Below are positions 51,353 through 63,887 of a DNA stretch of 64,000 nt, piece by piece. Made by a program: the position numbers and the translations under genes. The notes under the pieces were generated by a model. It had not been told where the DNA came from. It saw only the letters and a list, made by a program, of their open reading frames with translations, and did not search any database. This DNA is from Struthidea cinerea (Eukaryota; Chordata; Aves; Passeriformes; Corcoracidae), in the NCBI GenBank assembly GCA_013397865.1, contig VZTI01003251.1, positions 241,583 to 305,582 on the forward strand, written 5' to 3'. The first letter of the stretch is position 1. Every line of letters starts with the position of its first letter.

Positions 51353-52100
51353 TATAAACAGATGGTGCTGTCATGCAAGAAAGAAGAGAAAGCAGGAGAG
51401 AACATTTCACTCTGTTACAGCACAAAATGCACCCCCACCTCTCATTGAAGGAGATTAAAGGCAAAGACCCTGTGAGGGCATAATTGTCTCATTAGGTGTT
51501 TGGCTCGAAGTCCATGGACTTCCCTGTGCAGCACCTGGCAAGCAGGCACATGACCCTTCTTGGCCAGGAGCACACAAAGCTCTTTGATGCAGATTTTCAT
51601 GTTCATTGTTGCTCAGTCATAAAGCTAGGGTTATTTATCATTTTCCATAGTTGCATGATTGCAGGTGTAATTAAATTTTATTTAACATAGGCATAACTAA
51701 AATGGTGTTTGTAACATAGTGTGTTGTGCTCAAACACTCAATGTGGATGCGCTGCTGGACACTCAGTGTTCACCCCCGAGCCGCCCTCCCACTGCTGTAA
51801 GGGCTAAATCTTCTTCGTGCCAAAAAAAGAAGGTGAATTATTTTTATTTTAAGAGCTACAGATCTTGTTCTGTGTAGTATCACAACTGCTGAGATAATTG
51901 TTGAATTTACAGTCAATATCAGCTATTTTTAAAGCTAGTTCTGTAGGTATTTAGACCAAGTATTTTGTTATTTCCCCTAAGTTACTGGAATCAGCAACAC
52001 CTTTGTTTGCTGGGTTTGTGCATCTGTTGCTCATGTAACGTCCTGCTGAACTCTACTACTTAACTACTTTTGCTGAGGAAGCCTTTTCATGTTTCTTTTT

Positions 52101-52195
52101 CAGATGAGGAAACTAAGAAAGACAAAGATCAGGTGAACTGTCCAAATCACACAGCCATTTACTCTGGGGCTGCCCAACTCCAAACGCCTTTGACC
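52101..52195 (+). mobile_element. MIR-type SINE fragment
   Basis: 'cagatgaggaaactaagaaa' matches the MIR core 'cagatgaggaaactgaggca'. It is followed by 'gtgaactgtccaaatcacac' for 'gtgacttgcccaaggtcaca', then 'agccatttactctggggctg' and 'actccaaacgcctttgacc' for the rest of the core and 3' part. The order and spacing agree over about 95 bases. This is the best MIR match in the window and lies within a candidate exon. Confidence 0.75.
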
Positions 52196-52223
52196 TTGGT
52201 CCAACACACAAGTGGTGCAGCAG
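52104..52223 (+). other. Candidate cryptic exon (120 nt) built on a MIR
   Basis: The acceptor is pyrimidine-rich (cttttcatgtttctttttcag, ending 52103) and the donor is CAG|GTAGGT at 52221-52229. The intervening 120 nt are a multiple of three with one fully open plus-strand frame, entered after the first base of a codon and left in the same phase. Most of the segment is MIR sequence. The MIR core naturally carries an acceptor-like 'tttacag' and is known to have been recruited into exons in mammals. The phase differs from the 15.4-kb candidate, so the two could not be joined directly in frame. No sign of transcription is available. Confidence 0.25.
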
Positions 52224-54984
52224 GTAGGTCAGTCTTATTCCATGATTCATTTACAAGGCTATGATTCGGGATGACTGTGGTGAAATATGACCAAAGATTT
52301 TATCTGATGCTATTGTTGGATGTCTGGTTTGGACTTTTGATTTTTTTGTCAGAAGATATTTTTCAAGATTCCTCATGAGATTAGTCATCAAAATGAAAAT
52401 TGTGTCCCCACAAAAGATTCACTTGCAAATAATGTGTGTGTACATATAATATGAACAATTATCACAAAAACTTATTCAAAATATCTCTCTGTATTTTAAC
52501 ATGTCAGGAAGTGAAACGGGGTGAGATTTGCTTTCCCAGTTCTCTTAATCCTATATCTTCAGACACAAAACTTATTGTGCAAGGGACTTTGAGGTCAAAC
52601 AGATTCATTTTTCACTTATGGAAATTTCCTATGTCGAATTCTCAATGAATTGCAGATGAATGGAGGTGAGTTTGTCCTTTCTGAGAAAGGACATTCCACC
52701 AAAATTGCACACATGGCAATGGAATACATAGGGAAAAAATGTACATGTGTGCTTCAGCAAAGATTCATCGAAAGGAACATAAGCAAGTATGCTGCCTAAT
52801 CCAAACCAGAGCCAGTGCAGTGTGGTATCTGCTGAAACTTTGTAAGTGCCAGCGTAGGGCTAATTCCCTTCTTTGCATTGTTTGCCTCGAGTAGGTATTG
52901 TTGTAATTCTCGCATTTCGTGTGACTTGTGAAGTCACATGTTAGAAATAATTTCAAGACTGAATTTTGTAATTTAAATACATGAGACAAAAATTAAGAAA
53001 TAAGAAGATACTGTAATATTAATCCTGCAGATAGAGGACTGAACACAGAGAAATAGAATATTTTCCCTGAGGTTCCTGTGTTTGTAACAGAGATCCGGCT
53101 CAGAGATGGGAAGACCTGACATGCAGATCTTCAGTCTTTGGTTCTGGGGTGTCTGCTATAATTTCATCTTGCTGCTTGGCACAGACAGTGGGAGCTCTAT
53201 AGGTATACAGGGGGAAGAAAAAACAAATTAGAAGTGTTCTGCCACTGTACTTAATATGAGAGTCTGACCTGGGATATGCTAAAGCATTGCCAGACCTACA
53301 GAACCCCCTCAGAAATTGGGTTCTTAAAAGCTGGGGTAAGCTCGGGCCAAACCGGACATGTGCTAAAATCCTTACCGTGCTGGGAGAGGGGTTTGGACTG
53401 TTTTACCACATTACATTTCACCAGCCCTGAAACCAAGTCAGAGAGATGCCAGTAATGCCAAGGACACGTTAGGCTGGGTTAGCAAGGGTGCAGCCAGCAG
53501 GTCCAGGGCAGGGCTTCTGCCCTCTGCCAGACCCTCAGGGAGCACATCTCGTGTGTGGCTTTGGGGACAAGGCAGGCACTGACCCTGCCTGGAAGGGTCC
53601 AGCTGAGGGCTACTGAGATATCGGGCAGCTGCAGCACACCACATGCAAGGGGAGGCCAAAGCCTTTCCTCTTCTGAGGAAGACACTGCACTAGTTCAGTG
53701 TCTCTTCAGGGACAGCTCAGTATGCCCAATATCCCATGGCTTTCCTCCCAAGATGTGCTGTTTTGGGGATTCAGCCATCAGAATGTGAAAAAGGGAAAAG
53801 AGTGTTCAGTGGGGGTGGTGGATCTCATAGTGCAGAGATGTGCTGGCCAAACAGAAAATTGGGGAAACATGAAGTGTCATGAAATTCTCTGGAGCTTGGC
53901 GTTTGGAGAAGGATAATTTTGTTCATTGGAGGTAATGAAAAATACTGCTTGGCAACCACCCTTTAGTAGTATTTTGTACCTGGAGAAGGAATAAAACTGG
54001 TGCCAAAACTATTCATATTAACTTATGCAGTCATTAAAATGGAGAGTAGTGGGGTATCCTCATACTCGCAGTACTTTCAAATGTGGGGATGCCAACAACT
54101 TCTTTTAACACTGGTGGGCATTTTGCACTCGCAGAGTCTCTCAGATTGAACTCCAGTCCATGAGCCACTGTATGATTATTCAAAGAGTGCAGCAGGGTCT
54201 GACTTTTTCTCAGCTCTGTCTGTGTAACACGCTGCAGCAGCCATGGCATTTCTAAGAAGAGCAGGCAGGGTCATCTGAGTCAGAGTAGCAGCCAGATTAG
54301 GTGGTTTTGATCACACAAATGTTTTTAGCTCAGAAAGGAGTCAGGGGGTGCTGTCTGTAAATCTTCCAAAAGTCAGGCCTAGGAGATTGCTGTGGCAGTT
54401 ATTGTAACAAAGGGGAATAACATGATGTAGTAGAAACAAGTTCCTTTCAGAAGGAAATGGTCTTAATGCCAGCAAAAGGGTCTCGTAGATCGTTCCAAGT
54501 TTCTTTTTTCCCCAATTACAGACAATATGGTTATCTGTTTTCATATGTGCATTAACATATTTAAAACCAACATTTGCTCAGCCAAAATAGGAATTGCTGA
54601 TTGTTTTTTTTAATAAAACTGGAAATAGAGAAATGTTTTCTTAAATAATCAATTCTCTTATTGTATGCAACAGGTAGATGAAGTGGAATCTAATATTCCA
54701 TTCATGCTTAAAAAATTCCATTTGTTGGTCATCTTTAGGACAGAATCCATCAGATGCAGTGAAACAGCTAACTGGAAAAAATCAGCTTCAAGGAGATGAT
54801 GAGCATAGGAGCACAACATAGTGCTTGAAATACGTATTTTGATCTGAAGACAAAATTTTAAAACAATATAAGGATTTCTTTAAGTGGAAGGAGAAAGTGT
54901 TCTCTGGTGGAGAGAAGAGATTAGATCACGTAGTTAAAAGGGACTAGACCATGAGATACAAGCATTTCCCTTTATCTGGCACTT
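52224..54984. other. Unique DNA with a GC-richer patch, no gene recognised
   Basis: A GC-richer patch at about 53440-53830 gives overlapping frames of 68-77 codons on both strands without recognisable product. The rest is AT-rich unique sequence. Confidence 0.55.
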
Positions 54985-55130
54985 TTAAACTCAGATTTGT
55001 GATGGTGTGTACAGTTTTGGACCTCCAGTTAAAGATGTTGATAGACTGGATCAAGCTGAGATGGGCCCCAAATAGCCCAGGGGCTGTTAGGGAGAGAAGC
55101 CAAGGGAAAGAGGCTCCACTGAGAACAGTT
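54985..55130 (+). mobile_element. Degraded CR1 LINE fragment
   Basis: 'gtgtacagttttggacctcc' followed by 'agttaaagatgttgatagac' and 'tggatcaagctgagatggg' matches the CR1 stretch 'gtgtccagttttgggcccct', 'agtacaagaaggacattgag', 'ctggagcgtgtccagaggag' in order. It is old, has lost reading frame and is bounded by unique DNA. In CR1 this segment lies just 3' of the reverse transcriptase core. Confidence 0.55.
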
Positions 55131-56023
55131 AAAGGTGACTTTACATTTACAGCCCTTCTCTGGAGTTTTCTTCTTGGATAAATCAGTCATAATCCACTTC
55201 AAAATATATTCTTTCCAAATGTTACATTGATTGATATGACCTAACATTTTCTCCTCATTTGAAATGTGAAGCCTCCCTTTTTGAAACTGTGAGATTTAAA
55301 TGTGAGAGACCAAAAGTTTTGGCATGTGGGCAATAGGGAAATATTTCTGAAATGGATATCTGAGGTCGTATGTGAAAAGATTGAAAAGATATTTCCATCT
55401 CAAGCACACAGAAAAGAATTCTTGGCTATTTGGAACCAATACTAGTTATGAGTAAAATGAAAGAATTTGTTATTCTCAGCTTTGTCTCATTTGGGTTTTA
55501 CCCAACATAAGATAAAACTTGATTCCTTAAGCTTTCAGCAATTATTTTTCTACATTGATCCAGGCCAGTGAAATAAATTCTTTTCTGGTCTTTTATTTTA
55601 AAAGCAAAATAAAAGTGTTGGAGGCCTTAAGCACTGTTTCAGATATTAAATAACATTTATATCAATGTAAGAATAAAGGAATAGATCTGAAATGCTGGTC
55701 AGTCAACTGTGTGTGTTGAAATTATTAGTGCAAATGGAAATCATGCAGTTTGTTACTGCAAATGGGACAGACAAAGGGAAATCATGCTTTCTGTCAGGAA
55801 TGTGAAATGAGATTGATACTAGGTAGTATTCCATTATTTCAAGATGCCAACAGTTTTGACAGTCCAATTGCAATTACTGGAGATAGTGGCTCAGCAAATT
55901 GAGAAGGAAATTAGGTTTGATCGCATGAGAGAGACAGTGCCACAGAGCCCTCCCTCCTCCTTCTCAAAGGTATGCAGATTCACCAGTGAGCTTTTTCCTC
56001 AACAAAAGGCAGGGAGGGGGAAT

Positions 56024-56047
56024 AAAAAAAAAAAAAAAAAAAAAAAA
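56024..56047. repeat. A24 homopolymer
   Basis: Twenty-four consecutive A, preceded by 'gggaggggggaat'-like purine-rich sequence. It could be the tail of a plus-strand retrocopy or a simple expansion. The 200 bases upstream match no gene I recognise, and I found no flanking target-site duplication. Confidence 0.8.
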
Positions 56048-57514
56048 CCACCAAAATCATAAATCAGAATTCTCAGGCATTATGGAAATTGAGGCAAGTT
56101 CTTCCCCTCCCCACAAATAATGTCCACAAACACTTTCATTAACCTGCCCTGCTGTTCTATGCCATGCCTAATTTTCATCTAGGGCCAGGTTCAGGCTTGC
56201 TCCTTGTGTCTTGCCAGCACGCTCTGTCAACTCAAACTGCAACACAAGTTTTGGTTGTACTGGGGAAACCATCAACTTGATGAATCGCTTTCCCTTTCTG
56301 ACATCTGAAAGCTTCATACAGTTCCTGTAAAGTTCTCTACAGTTAACATTTCTTTTTCAGGAATTTCTTTGGGGGAGTTGGGAAGTTTGATTCCATGGCT
56401 GAATCAGAGCAAATAAAGATGATATACATGGCAAGATACATTAGGCAATTCCAAGTATTTAGGAATCTAACTGAGCCTAGTTCTTTGCACTAGCTCTGCA
56501 CAACTTCTGTAAAGAATAAAAGGAATCATCTTGACATTTCCCATGTCATATTTTAAAAGACATTTTAATTGTTTTGATACTGGCATTGGTAAAAATAAAA
56601 TGTGAAGATAGAATCCTATGTTTGACATGAAGAGTGGGAAATACCCTGTAAGCCAAGTACCAAAGCTGAAGCAGATGCCATTTTTTCTGGGCCAGCTGAA
56701 TTTAACACTCATTGCCATGTATTTAGGGAGGTTATTTTCTCAGACTCGCAAAAGTCTACCATACTGCCAACCAAAATAATAATCATTCAGTTGTCCAAAC
56801 AGAGAAAAATACAGTATTAGAAGCATAAAAGCACATTGTTGTGCAGTTGGATCTGAAATGCTGCTGTTGTGGTTCTGTAATTCATAATTTTCTGGACAGT
56901 TTCTATGCAAACAGGTTTTTGTGTGGTATTTTAAAGTCTGAATTTAAAGTTCTTTCGAGCATAAGTGTTGATGGTCAACATCTACTGTGTCTGTGTGCTT
57001 AAATATATACGGTTAGAAAACAGTTTTGTGACTTTATTTCAAGCCAGGATTTATGTGTGATTTCTTTCATAAGTGAGCAGAGGTTCCAAACCATGCAGAA
57101 ATGTTTGAATTCCCCTGCCTCAGATCACTGGTGTACTGTGTGCAGTCCCCAAATGTTCCTGGAATGGGGTGAACCTCCCCTGAGAATCAGGTTTCTAACA
57201 GCCAAGTTTCATCTCATTTTACTTTTACCATGCACTGTTAATTATGGCTTCACAAGCACAGCCTTTCCTCAGTGTGACAGAGGATTTTAAAAGCTTATGC
57301 AATTCAACGGCCAGGCAGCAATTAGCAGATACTGCAGTTTAAGAGAATAATATTTATTAGCTTGGAAAAAGCACAGTGACTTTAATCCAAGTAATTGCTA
57401 CAGGAAGTATGGAAAGCCTCAGTGGTGAGGGGCTCCTATGTCCCTGCCATCAAAGAGCTGGGCCTCATTAGCTTAGGGCAAATTTATTTTCCAAAATATT
57501 CTCCCTGAGAAGTG

Positions 57515-57580
57515 GAAAAAAAAAAAACCCAAACAAACAAAACCCCAAACAAACAGAAAAAACCAGGAAAAACAAACAAA
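57515..57580. repeat. A/C-rich low-complexity tract
   Basis: An A12 run followed by repeated AAAC and CCAAAC words. Similar in composition to the tract at 50656. Confidence 0.75.
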
Positions 57581-59061
57581 CTGTCCCACACACCAAAAAA
57601 GCCAATGCTGTGGCCTTCTCCCCAAGGTGGAAGCAGCAGAAACAGCAGATGGGCCTTAGGCTATTAAGAGAAATGGAGCAGCCACCTGCAGTAATGTTGT
57701 TTGGTGAATGCAGCACGCTGCAGTGCTGAACCCAGGGCAGTTTATTTCTTCTCTAACATCCTGCTAGAAATTCTTGGAAATGGGGGCCTCTGATCAGTTC
57801 CCAGTGCTGCAGGAATAACTGCCTAAGGAAAGAAGGTGGGCTTGAAATGTCATTAGGTGTAATAGAAAGGTCATAATTACAACAGAATGCTGTGTGGTCA
57901 TGCAAGATGTGAAAGTCTGAGGTGACTTTGCTGTAGCACTCCTGTAGACTCCAGGGACCATTGTTCTTTAGGAATATTCTAATCCATTGCCCTATTGGCA
58001 TCAACTAAACCCTCCTGTCACCTTGGTGGTGGTGGTATCTTGCAGGTACTTGAGAACAGAGGAGTGTGTGCAATTTTTGTGTCAGAGCTTTTGGGATAAC
58101 TCCGCAGTCAGTGCCCTGTTTTGTGCCTCTGACTGCATATTTTCTCTGCAAGGAGCTCAACTTTGATTTTGGAGGCAGCAGCTGCTGTGACTGGGGGTGG
58201 AAACAGAAATTTCCTGTGCTGCAGCAGTGAAAGCAGGCAGTGCAACTCCCCCAGTGGATGCATCAACAGCAGGGTTTTGTCAGACCAAGGCTGAGAGAGG
58301 GCTTTATTAATCTTGGGGAGGAATTATGCTCAGAACAGGGAGTGTCCAGTGTACTCTGACACTGAGTCTGTATCACTACAGAAGGTGCTTCCCCTTGGTC
58401 ACTGAAATTGACTTAATTCCTTAAAGATTTCAAAAAGTGGATTAATTGACCAACACAATAAAAGCATGAAGAAATAATTCTGGAACATGTTGGTGTAAAG
58501 CACTGTTAAAGTTATAATCAAATAAAGACATGGGAAGCACATGCTTCCCAATACCCTAGGGTCTCTGGCTTTTTGCAAGGATGATTTAGGCTGTGTTCCC
58601 AGGATATAATATTCTGACCAAAGGCTGTGTAGTAGTTGGACTATCAACCAAAAATTGCTGTAATTGGTGGTTCCAGCACAATCCGAAAACTGCAGGGCAT
58701 GATCCATTACACGTATGTATATAAAGACACAGCTCTTGATGCTGTGTCAGGCTAACATCTGCTTGTTGACCTTTATTGACTTTTCTGTGTCAGGGAGTTC
58801 CCTTTATAACCTTTTTCCATTTATCTGCCTGTCCACCGCAGTGCTTGTTCTGGAGGATCAAGGGAGGCAGGATTAAATGCCTCCAAAAAGCCACGGATAA
58901 TCAGAATAGAGGTGAAACAACAGAGGTAGATTTTCACCAGTTTTAGGTAAAGGATGAGAGACTTGCAAGTGTGTATTTTTGGGGTTTTAATTTTTTAATG
59001 TAAAGTCTACTCTTTTTAAAGTAAATTATGAGGCTCTTCCAAAATAAGATTTGTGCACATC

Positions 59062-59115
59062 AGTGGGAGGTTTGATTTAATGACCTTGAAAGGTCCCTTT
59101 TGGAGATGTTTCAGT
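59062..59115 (+). mobile_element. Probable CR1 3'-end remnant
   Basis: 'gggaggtttgatttaatgac' followed by 'cttgaaaggtccctttt' closely follows the CR1 terminal phrase 'aggttggacttgatgacctt' then 'gaaggtcccttcc'. The octamer tail is no longer recognisable. Confidence 0.5.
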
Positions 59116-59827
59116 CATATCTGACTAGCTGCTCTAAAAATGACCAAATGAGTGCTTTTACTGTCAGCATAGTACACCTGTAGGTTTCTACAACATGCAG
59201 AAGGAAAATGTTTATTTTAGACTAGGAGGATTTATCAATAACTCTTGAGAAAAATATTACTGTCAGGTAATGGTAGGTATTTTACACCACAGTCCTACCA
59301 AACATTGGACTCATTGGAGAGGTTGAAACATACAGGGTTTTTTTCCATAAACAAATAGTTTTAAATGTCCCGTTTAATTTTTGTCATAGTCTCTTAGCCT
59401 TACATTGCTAGTATAAAACGGGAACACAAATGACCAAATTGGCAATTTGTTAAAAAAAACCCAGAATGTTCAGGACTTAGTACTATATCTCTTTACAAGA
59501 AAGAAACAATTTCTTTTCTGGAGGACAAAAAGTCATTGGTACATAAATCACCATTGCTTCTGGAACAGAAAGTCAAAAGGCATTTTAGATGCAAGCCATA
59601 GGTGTCACCTATACGTGTAAATTTGAGAGGAGGAGATTTGCAAGAGGTGATTAAGAGACACGGGATTTTATATGCAGAATATCATGGGTTATAATTTTTT
59701 TTCAGAATTACTTAGTACACATGTTTAAACCAGCCAAAATTACAATTTTGGGAGCTACAGGTGAGTCAGCTCCACTCTGGTTTTTGTGGTGCACGTGAAA
59801 GAAACGATAATCAGTGGGAGCAGCCAC

Positions 59828-60560
59828 GCGAATTTACCAGGTAAAGCATTCCTGGCCACCCTGATTGATTTCTGTGAAAAATCACTGCATTATGGATGAG
59901 GGGAGAGCAGAGGTGATTTGTCTTGACATCAGCAAGGCATTTGACACTGCTTTTCGTGGTAGTCTTGTATCCAAGTCAGGATCTTCCAGTTTGGATGGGT
60001 GGACAACCAGAAGGGTAAAAACTGTTTTTGTGGCCATGGTCCCAGGGCAGAAGTCAGGGATCATCCTGCTCTGTCTGGAGCTGCTCACAAGGGGAGCACT
60101 GCAGGGTGTGTGCATGAAACCCTCCTGTTTAACATCTTTTTTAGCAATATTACAGGTGAGGGATTGCTCACATCAGCCTCAGAGAGGACATGAAACTGGA
60201 GGGATCAGCTCATAGAGCAGAGGCAGGGTGGCCGTCCCAAGAGACCTGGACAGGCTGGAGGAGTGAGCTGACCCAAACCTCCCAAAATCCAACAGGGAAA
60301 AACCTCAACCCTTGCAAATGTCAAGGAAGAAGCCGTAAGAAAAACACAGCATGAAGAGCAGCAGGAAAGGGTGGTGGCCCCAAACTGAGCAGAAGCCAGC
60401 AGTGTCTGGGCGGCCAGGAGGGCTGACAGTTACGGGCTGGGTTATCAGGAGCACGGCCAGGAGGTCAAGAGAAGAGATTATTCCCCTGTTCTTGCAGCAG
60501 TTATTAGGCTGTGTCTAACACTGAATCTGCATTCAGGACCCACAGCACAGGCCCTGATAA
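59828..60560 (+). mobile_element. CR1 LINE reverse-transcriptase relic (ORF2 pseudogene)
   Basis: In one frame the translation contains ICLDISKAFDTA near 59924-59960, matching the CR1 reverse-transcriptase block LDFSKAFDT. In another frame LLFNIFFSNI near 60126-60155 matches the LFNIFISDL block. Nucleotide matches continue through 'gacctggacaggctggagga' near 60243 and 'agattattcccctgttcttg' near 60475, in the order of CR1 ORF2. The element keeps about 730 bases of the polymerase region. It has frameshifts, a shortened centre, and no recognisable FADD catalytic motif at about 60175-60190, so it cannot encode an active enzyme. The 5' end of the match begins near 'ccaggtaaagcattcctggc' and the 3' untranslated region is missing. 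Confidence 0.85.
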
Positions 60561-63500
60561 ACTGGGGGAGTTCAGCAAACAGCTCCCCAGATTGGCTCCT
60601 TAAATTAACTCAGAGCAGGTTTCCATCTAAAAATTAGAATACCAGTTGCAATAGAAATTTTATGCTAAACTCCTCAAAACTTTTCATTTAAAATCTGTTT
60701 TCTTTCCTTTATTTCCAGATTGTTAAAACCTAGACTCTACCTCATTTTCTTAGGTGGTCTATTGTTTATTTAGGGAAAAATTATATATGCTCCCAAAGCA
60801 CCCAGGCCATGGAAAGAAATAGATATTAATTTATTATGAAATTGAATTAACTGCAATGTACAGGTGATATACAGGGAGAAGAAAATTGTGATTCTTCAGC
60901 ATTCTGATTGGCTACTGATGATGTAAGGTGCATTATTAAGTGATAATTGTTTTATTACAGTGTTTACAAGGAGACAAATGGTTTGGGAATAGATGCACAG
61001 GGAGGCCACAAAACAAGTTGCTTATTGATTCACAAGCTGTTTGTATCCAAGTTTGCTGCTCAAAAGAGAAAACAAAACCAATGTACTCCAGGGTTTATTC
61101 ATAAGGATAATAGGCTTGCAAGGATGGAATCTGAATTTACATTCAGAATTGGCTCAGATCTGAAATATACTTTTCTCTTTAAAATATTGAGTGGAATCAC
61201 ACCTCCTGAGCCATGCAAAGCAATTTGTAGCTCACGTTTCTCTGCCATTGCCTTTCATCTGCCATCAGGTTGTGAGGTTCAGTAAACTCATTCATATTTC
61301 CTCAGTTCCTTAAGTCATCTCAGAAGGGTACTTTGTCATTAGTTCTACAATTCGTTAAAGTTACAAATACTTTGCTAAAAATATCTGTGTTTTTGGAGAC
61401 TGAAGTCCTTTAAGCATTGCTGAGACCAGATCAGTAGATCTATTTCCATTCTCCCAAATGGGGGAATATTAAAGAGAATAAAATTGTTGGCCTATATGAG
61501 CACAGAGTGCTGGATCAGCCCTTCTGTCTCACACACAACTTTCACTAATTACAGGAGCACTGTGCTGGAATATTTACCAATGTAACCTATCACTGGGTTT
61601 CTGATTTTGCAGATCAGTGTCTTTAAGGATTCATATCCATAGACAAGTCACTGAAGTTTAATCAATCGCTATCCATCTGCTGAACAGACAAAGCCCCATT
61701 ACAAGGCACTGCAATTTAGCTTCTGTGTTGGAAACCCTTAGGAAAGAGCTTCAGCAATGTCAGTTTAACTTGCAACTAAGATTAAAATAGGCAACACAGA
61801 AATAGATATTGAGCTTTAGCAGGGCGGTGTAGTGAATCACCTTAACTCAGCAACATGTTTTGTGGCTTAAATACACACTAAAAAATCCCAAATACCTCTT
61901 CTTTCTAAAGTCGCATCACATTCTATGTCAAATAGAAAGTTTCTGTAAAATTAAGCCACCTGAAAGAGGAAAAGAGTTGAATGACATTTTGTACCTGAGC
62001 AATTCTGGTAGAATGCAAGTATTTTTTATTTGAGGCTAAGAACTAGTTGTGTTCCTGTCGGTGTTTTTCCTTTCATAGGAACTGCTCACACATTTGAGGC
62101 CTTCACAAAGAGATGCTTGTGCTCAACAACTTGATCTTTTGCATGTGTTGTTTAGGAACTATTACAAAAAATATGGCTTTATTGAAATGTCGTGTTCTGT
62201 TTCCTTTAGAGATGTTTTTAATCTAAGCGGTTTCAAGGAAAGCATTAGCAGATGAAATACAATTTTTTTTAACACTAAGGGCTAAATACAAGGTGGGACT
62301 TGATAAGATGCAGATGTTCTCACAAATAATGTGTTCCATAACCAAAACAGGCAGGATTTGAATGGCATCATCATATACTGATCAGTTTCTCCTGGAAACT
62401 CCTCATTGCAATCAGCAGGAATTTTAGGAAGCTCAAATAGACAAAATAAAACTGTAAATTTCAGTACAAGATGATAACTTGTGTTTTTTGCATCCTAATA
62501 CTTGTGCATGGAGTCCAGAGCAGGAATAATTTTACTCTAGAGTTTTTTAATTATTCATGTGCAGAAACATTTTGGGATTAAACTGTTGCTTTCATTCTTA
62601 TAGTGTCTATATTGGTTTGGGGTTTTATTGGGTTTTTTTGCACACAGTCAAGCCTAGCAGAATAATTCCAACTTTTTGCTTCCTCACGAAAAATCAGATG
62701 TTATGTATTTCTTCATTTTGGTTTACTTTACTGCCACATTTTATTTACTTTTCTTTTATTTAAATCTCCATGAGCAGTGCCACAACAGTACCAAAGACTT
62801 TTTGATATGTTTAGACCAATTTACAGAAAAAATAACCCAATTAAGGAAACTTTTCTAACAATCTTAGGAATCTAAATTTTAGCTCATAAATGCAGTCATC
62901 CAATACCTGGTCTTAAGAAAATTACTGTTTTCATAGAACAAAGGGAGGAATAGAGAATTGTATTGGGCAAGGAGCTATGGGATTAAACATTTTGTTTTAG
63001 AAAGGGGGAGGGGGAATTTTCCAATGTTACATCCTTTGTAAGAGTAGACACAACCAGATTTCCTCTGGTCTGTTGTCCATCTACTCAAATCCAGTATTCC
63101 CTCCATAACATAACACACAGCCTGCCTCTTCCTCTTTTCCTTTGAATTTCAGAAGTGTTGGAAGTCTTGACTGTCTGTGACAGTAGAGCTTCTCCTTGTC
63201 TCCCCTGGTGCTTTTTTGTCTCTTCCTTCTATGCTGATTTAGAATCTCTCTTGGAGAAGACAATTAACAACAAATAACAACACCTTGAGCAAGGTCTGAA
63301 CATTTACTTAAGTTTAACCCCCTTCTTGTATATTTGTAGAAGGAGAATTGAGCTTGACATACTGTCAGTTGTTTCCCTAACCCAAAATTTACGTTTTTCC
63401 AGTCTTAAGTCAGGTCTAGCTGATACTTGTCCTGTATCTTTAAATCAGCTTCATTTCCTCATCCCTGTTTCTGGAACTCACAAATGTGGCCAGGGTAGAC

Positions 63501-63887
63501 TGAACATTTTTGTCCCCAGCAGCAGCGACGTGTCACGAATGCCTCCCACGCTTTGCAAGTGGATCACTGCCTAAGCCTGGCTTAGGCTGCCCACTGTCCC
63601 ACACGTGGAGCTCCTGTGGAGAACAGCTGTTCCAGTTGTGTCCGCCTCCAGCACCTGGTCCCAGGTTCCCAGATGTAGCTCTGTGGAGCTCTGCTCACGG
63701 GCAGGAAGGCCCATTTCAGATCTGAGGGAGGGGTGTGTGCTGGAAGCTGCTTGCTGAGAAGGAACGCTTGAGGCAACGTGGATCTGCAGGTTTTGATTGC
63801 AATCACAGGTGTCTCTCAGGTTTGCAGTCAAAGGCATGGGACCAGGGTGAGTCACAAGGTGTCAACTGACAGAGCCTTTTGATAGAA
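60561..63887. other. AT-rich unique DNA, no gene recognised
   Basis: A 112-codon frame at 60947-61285 and shorter ones have no recognisable product. A G-run lies at 63004-63015. A GC-richer patch at about 63500-63830 gives frames of 71-94 codons on both strands, again without recognisable product. Confidence 0.55.

Larger units (their letters stand above)
55131..59061. other. AT-rich unique DNA, no gene recognised
   Basis: All frames are under 105 codons without recognisable product. It contains an A24 run, an A/C-rich tract and a short GGT-repeat at about 58024-58035. I see no transposon body. Confidence 0.55.

Noticed and set aside
56080..56125. 'ggaaattgaggcaagttctt' resembling MIR core
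   Set aside because: About 15 bases align and the following sequence diverges completely.
60947..61285. 112-codon open frame following unique DNA
   Set aside because: First ATG lies well inside and the translation has no recognisable motif; consistent with chance.
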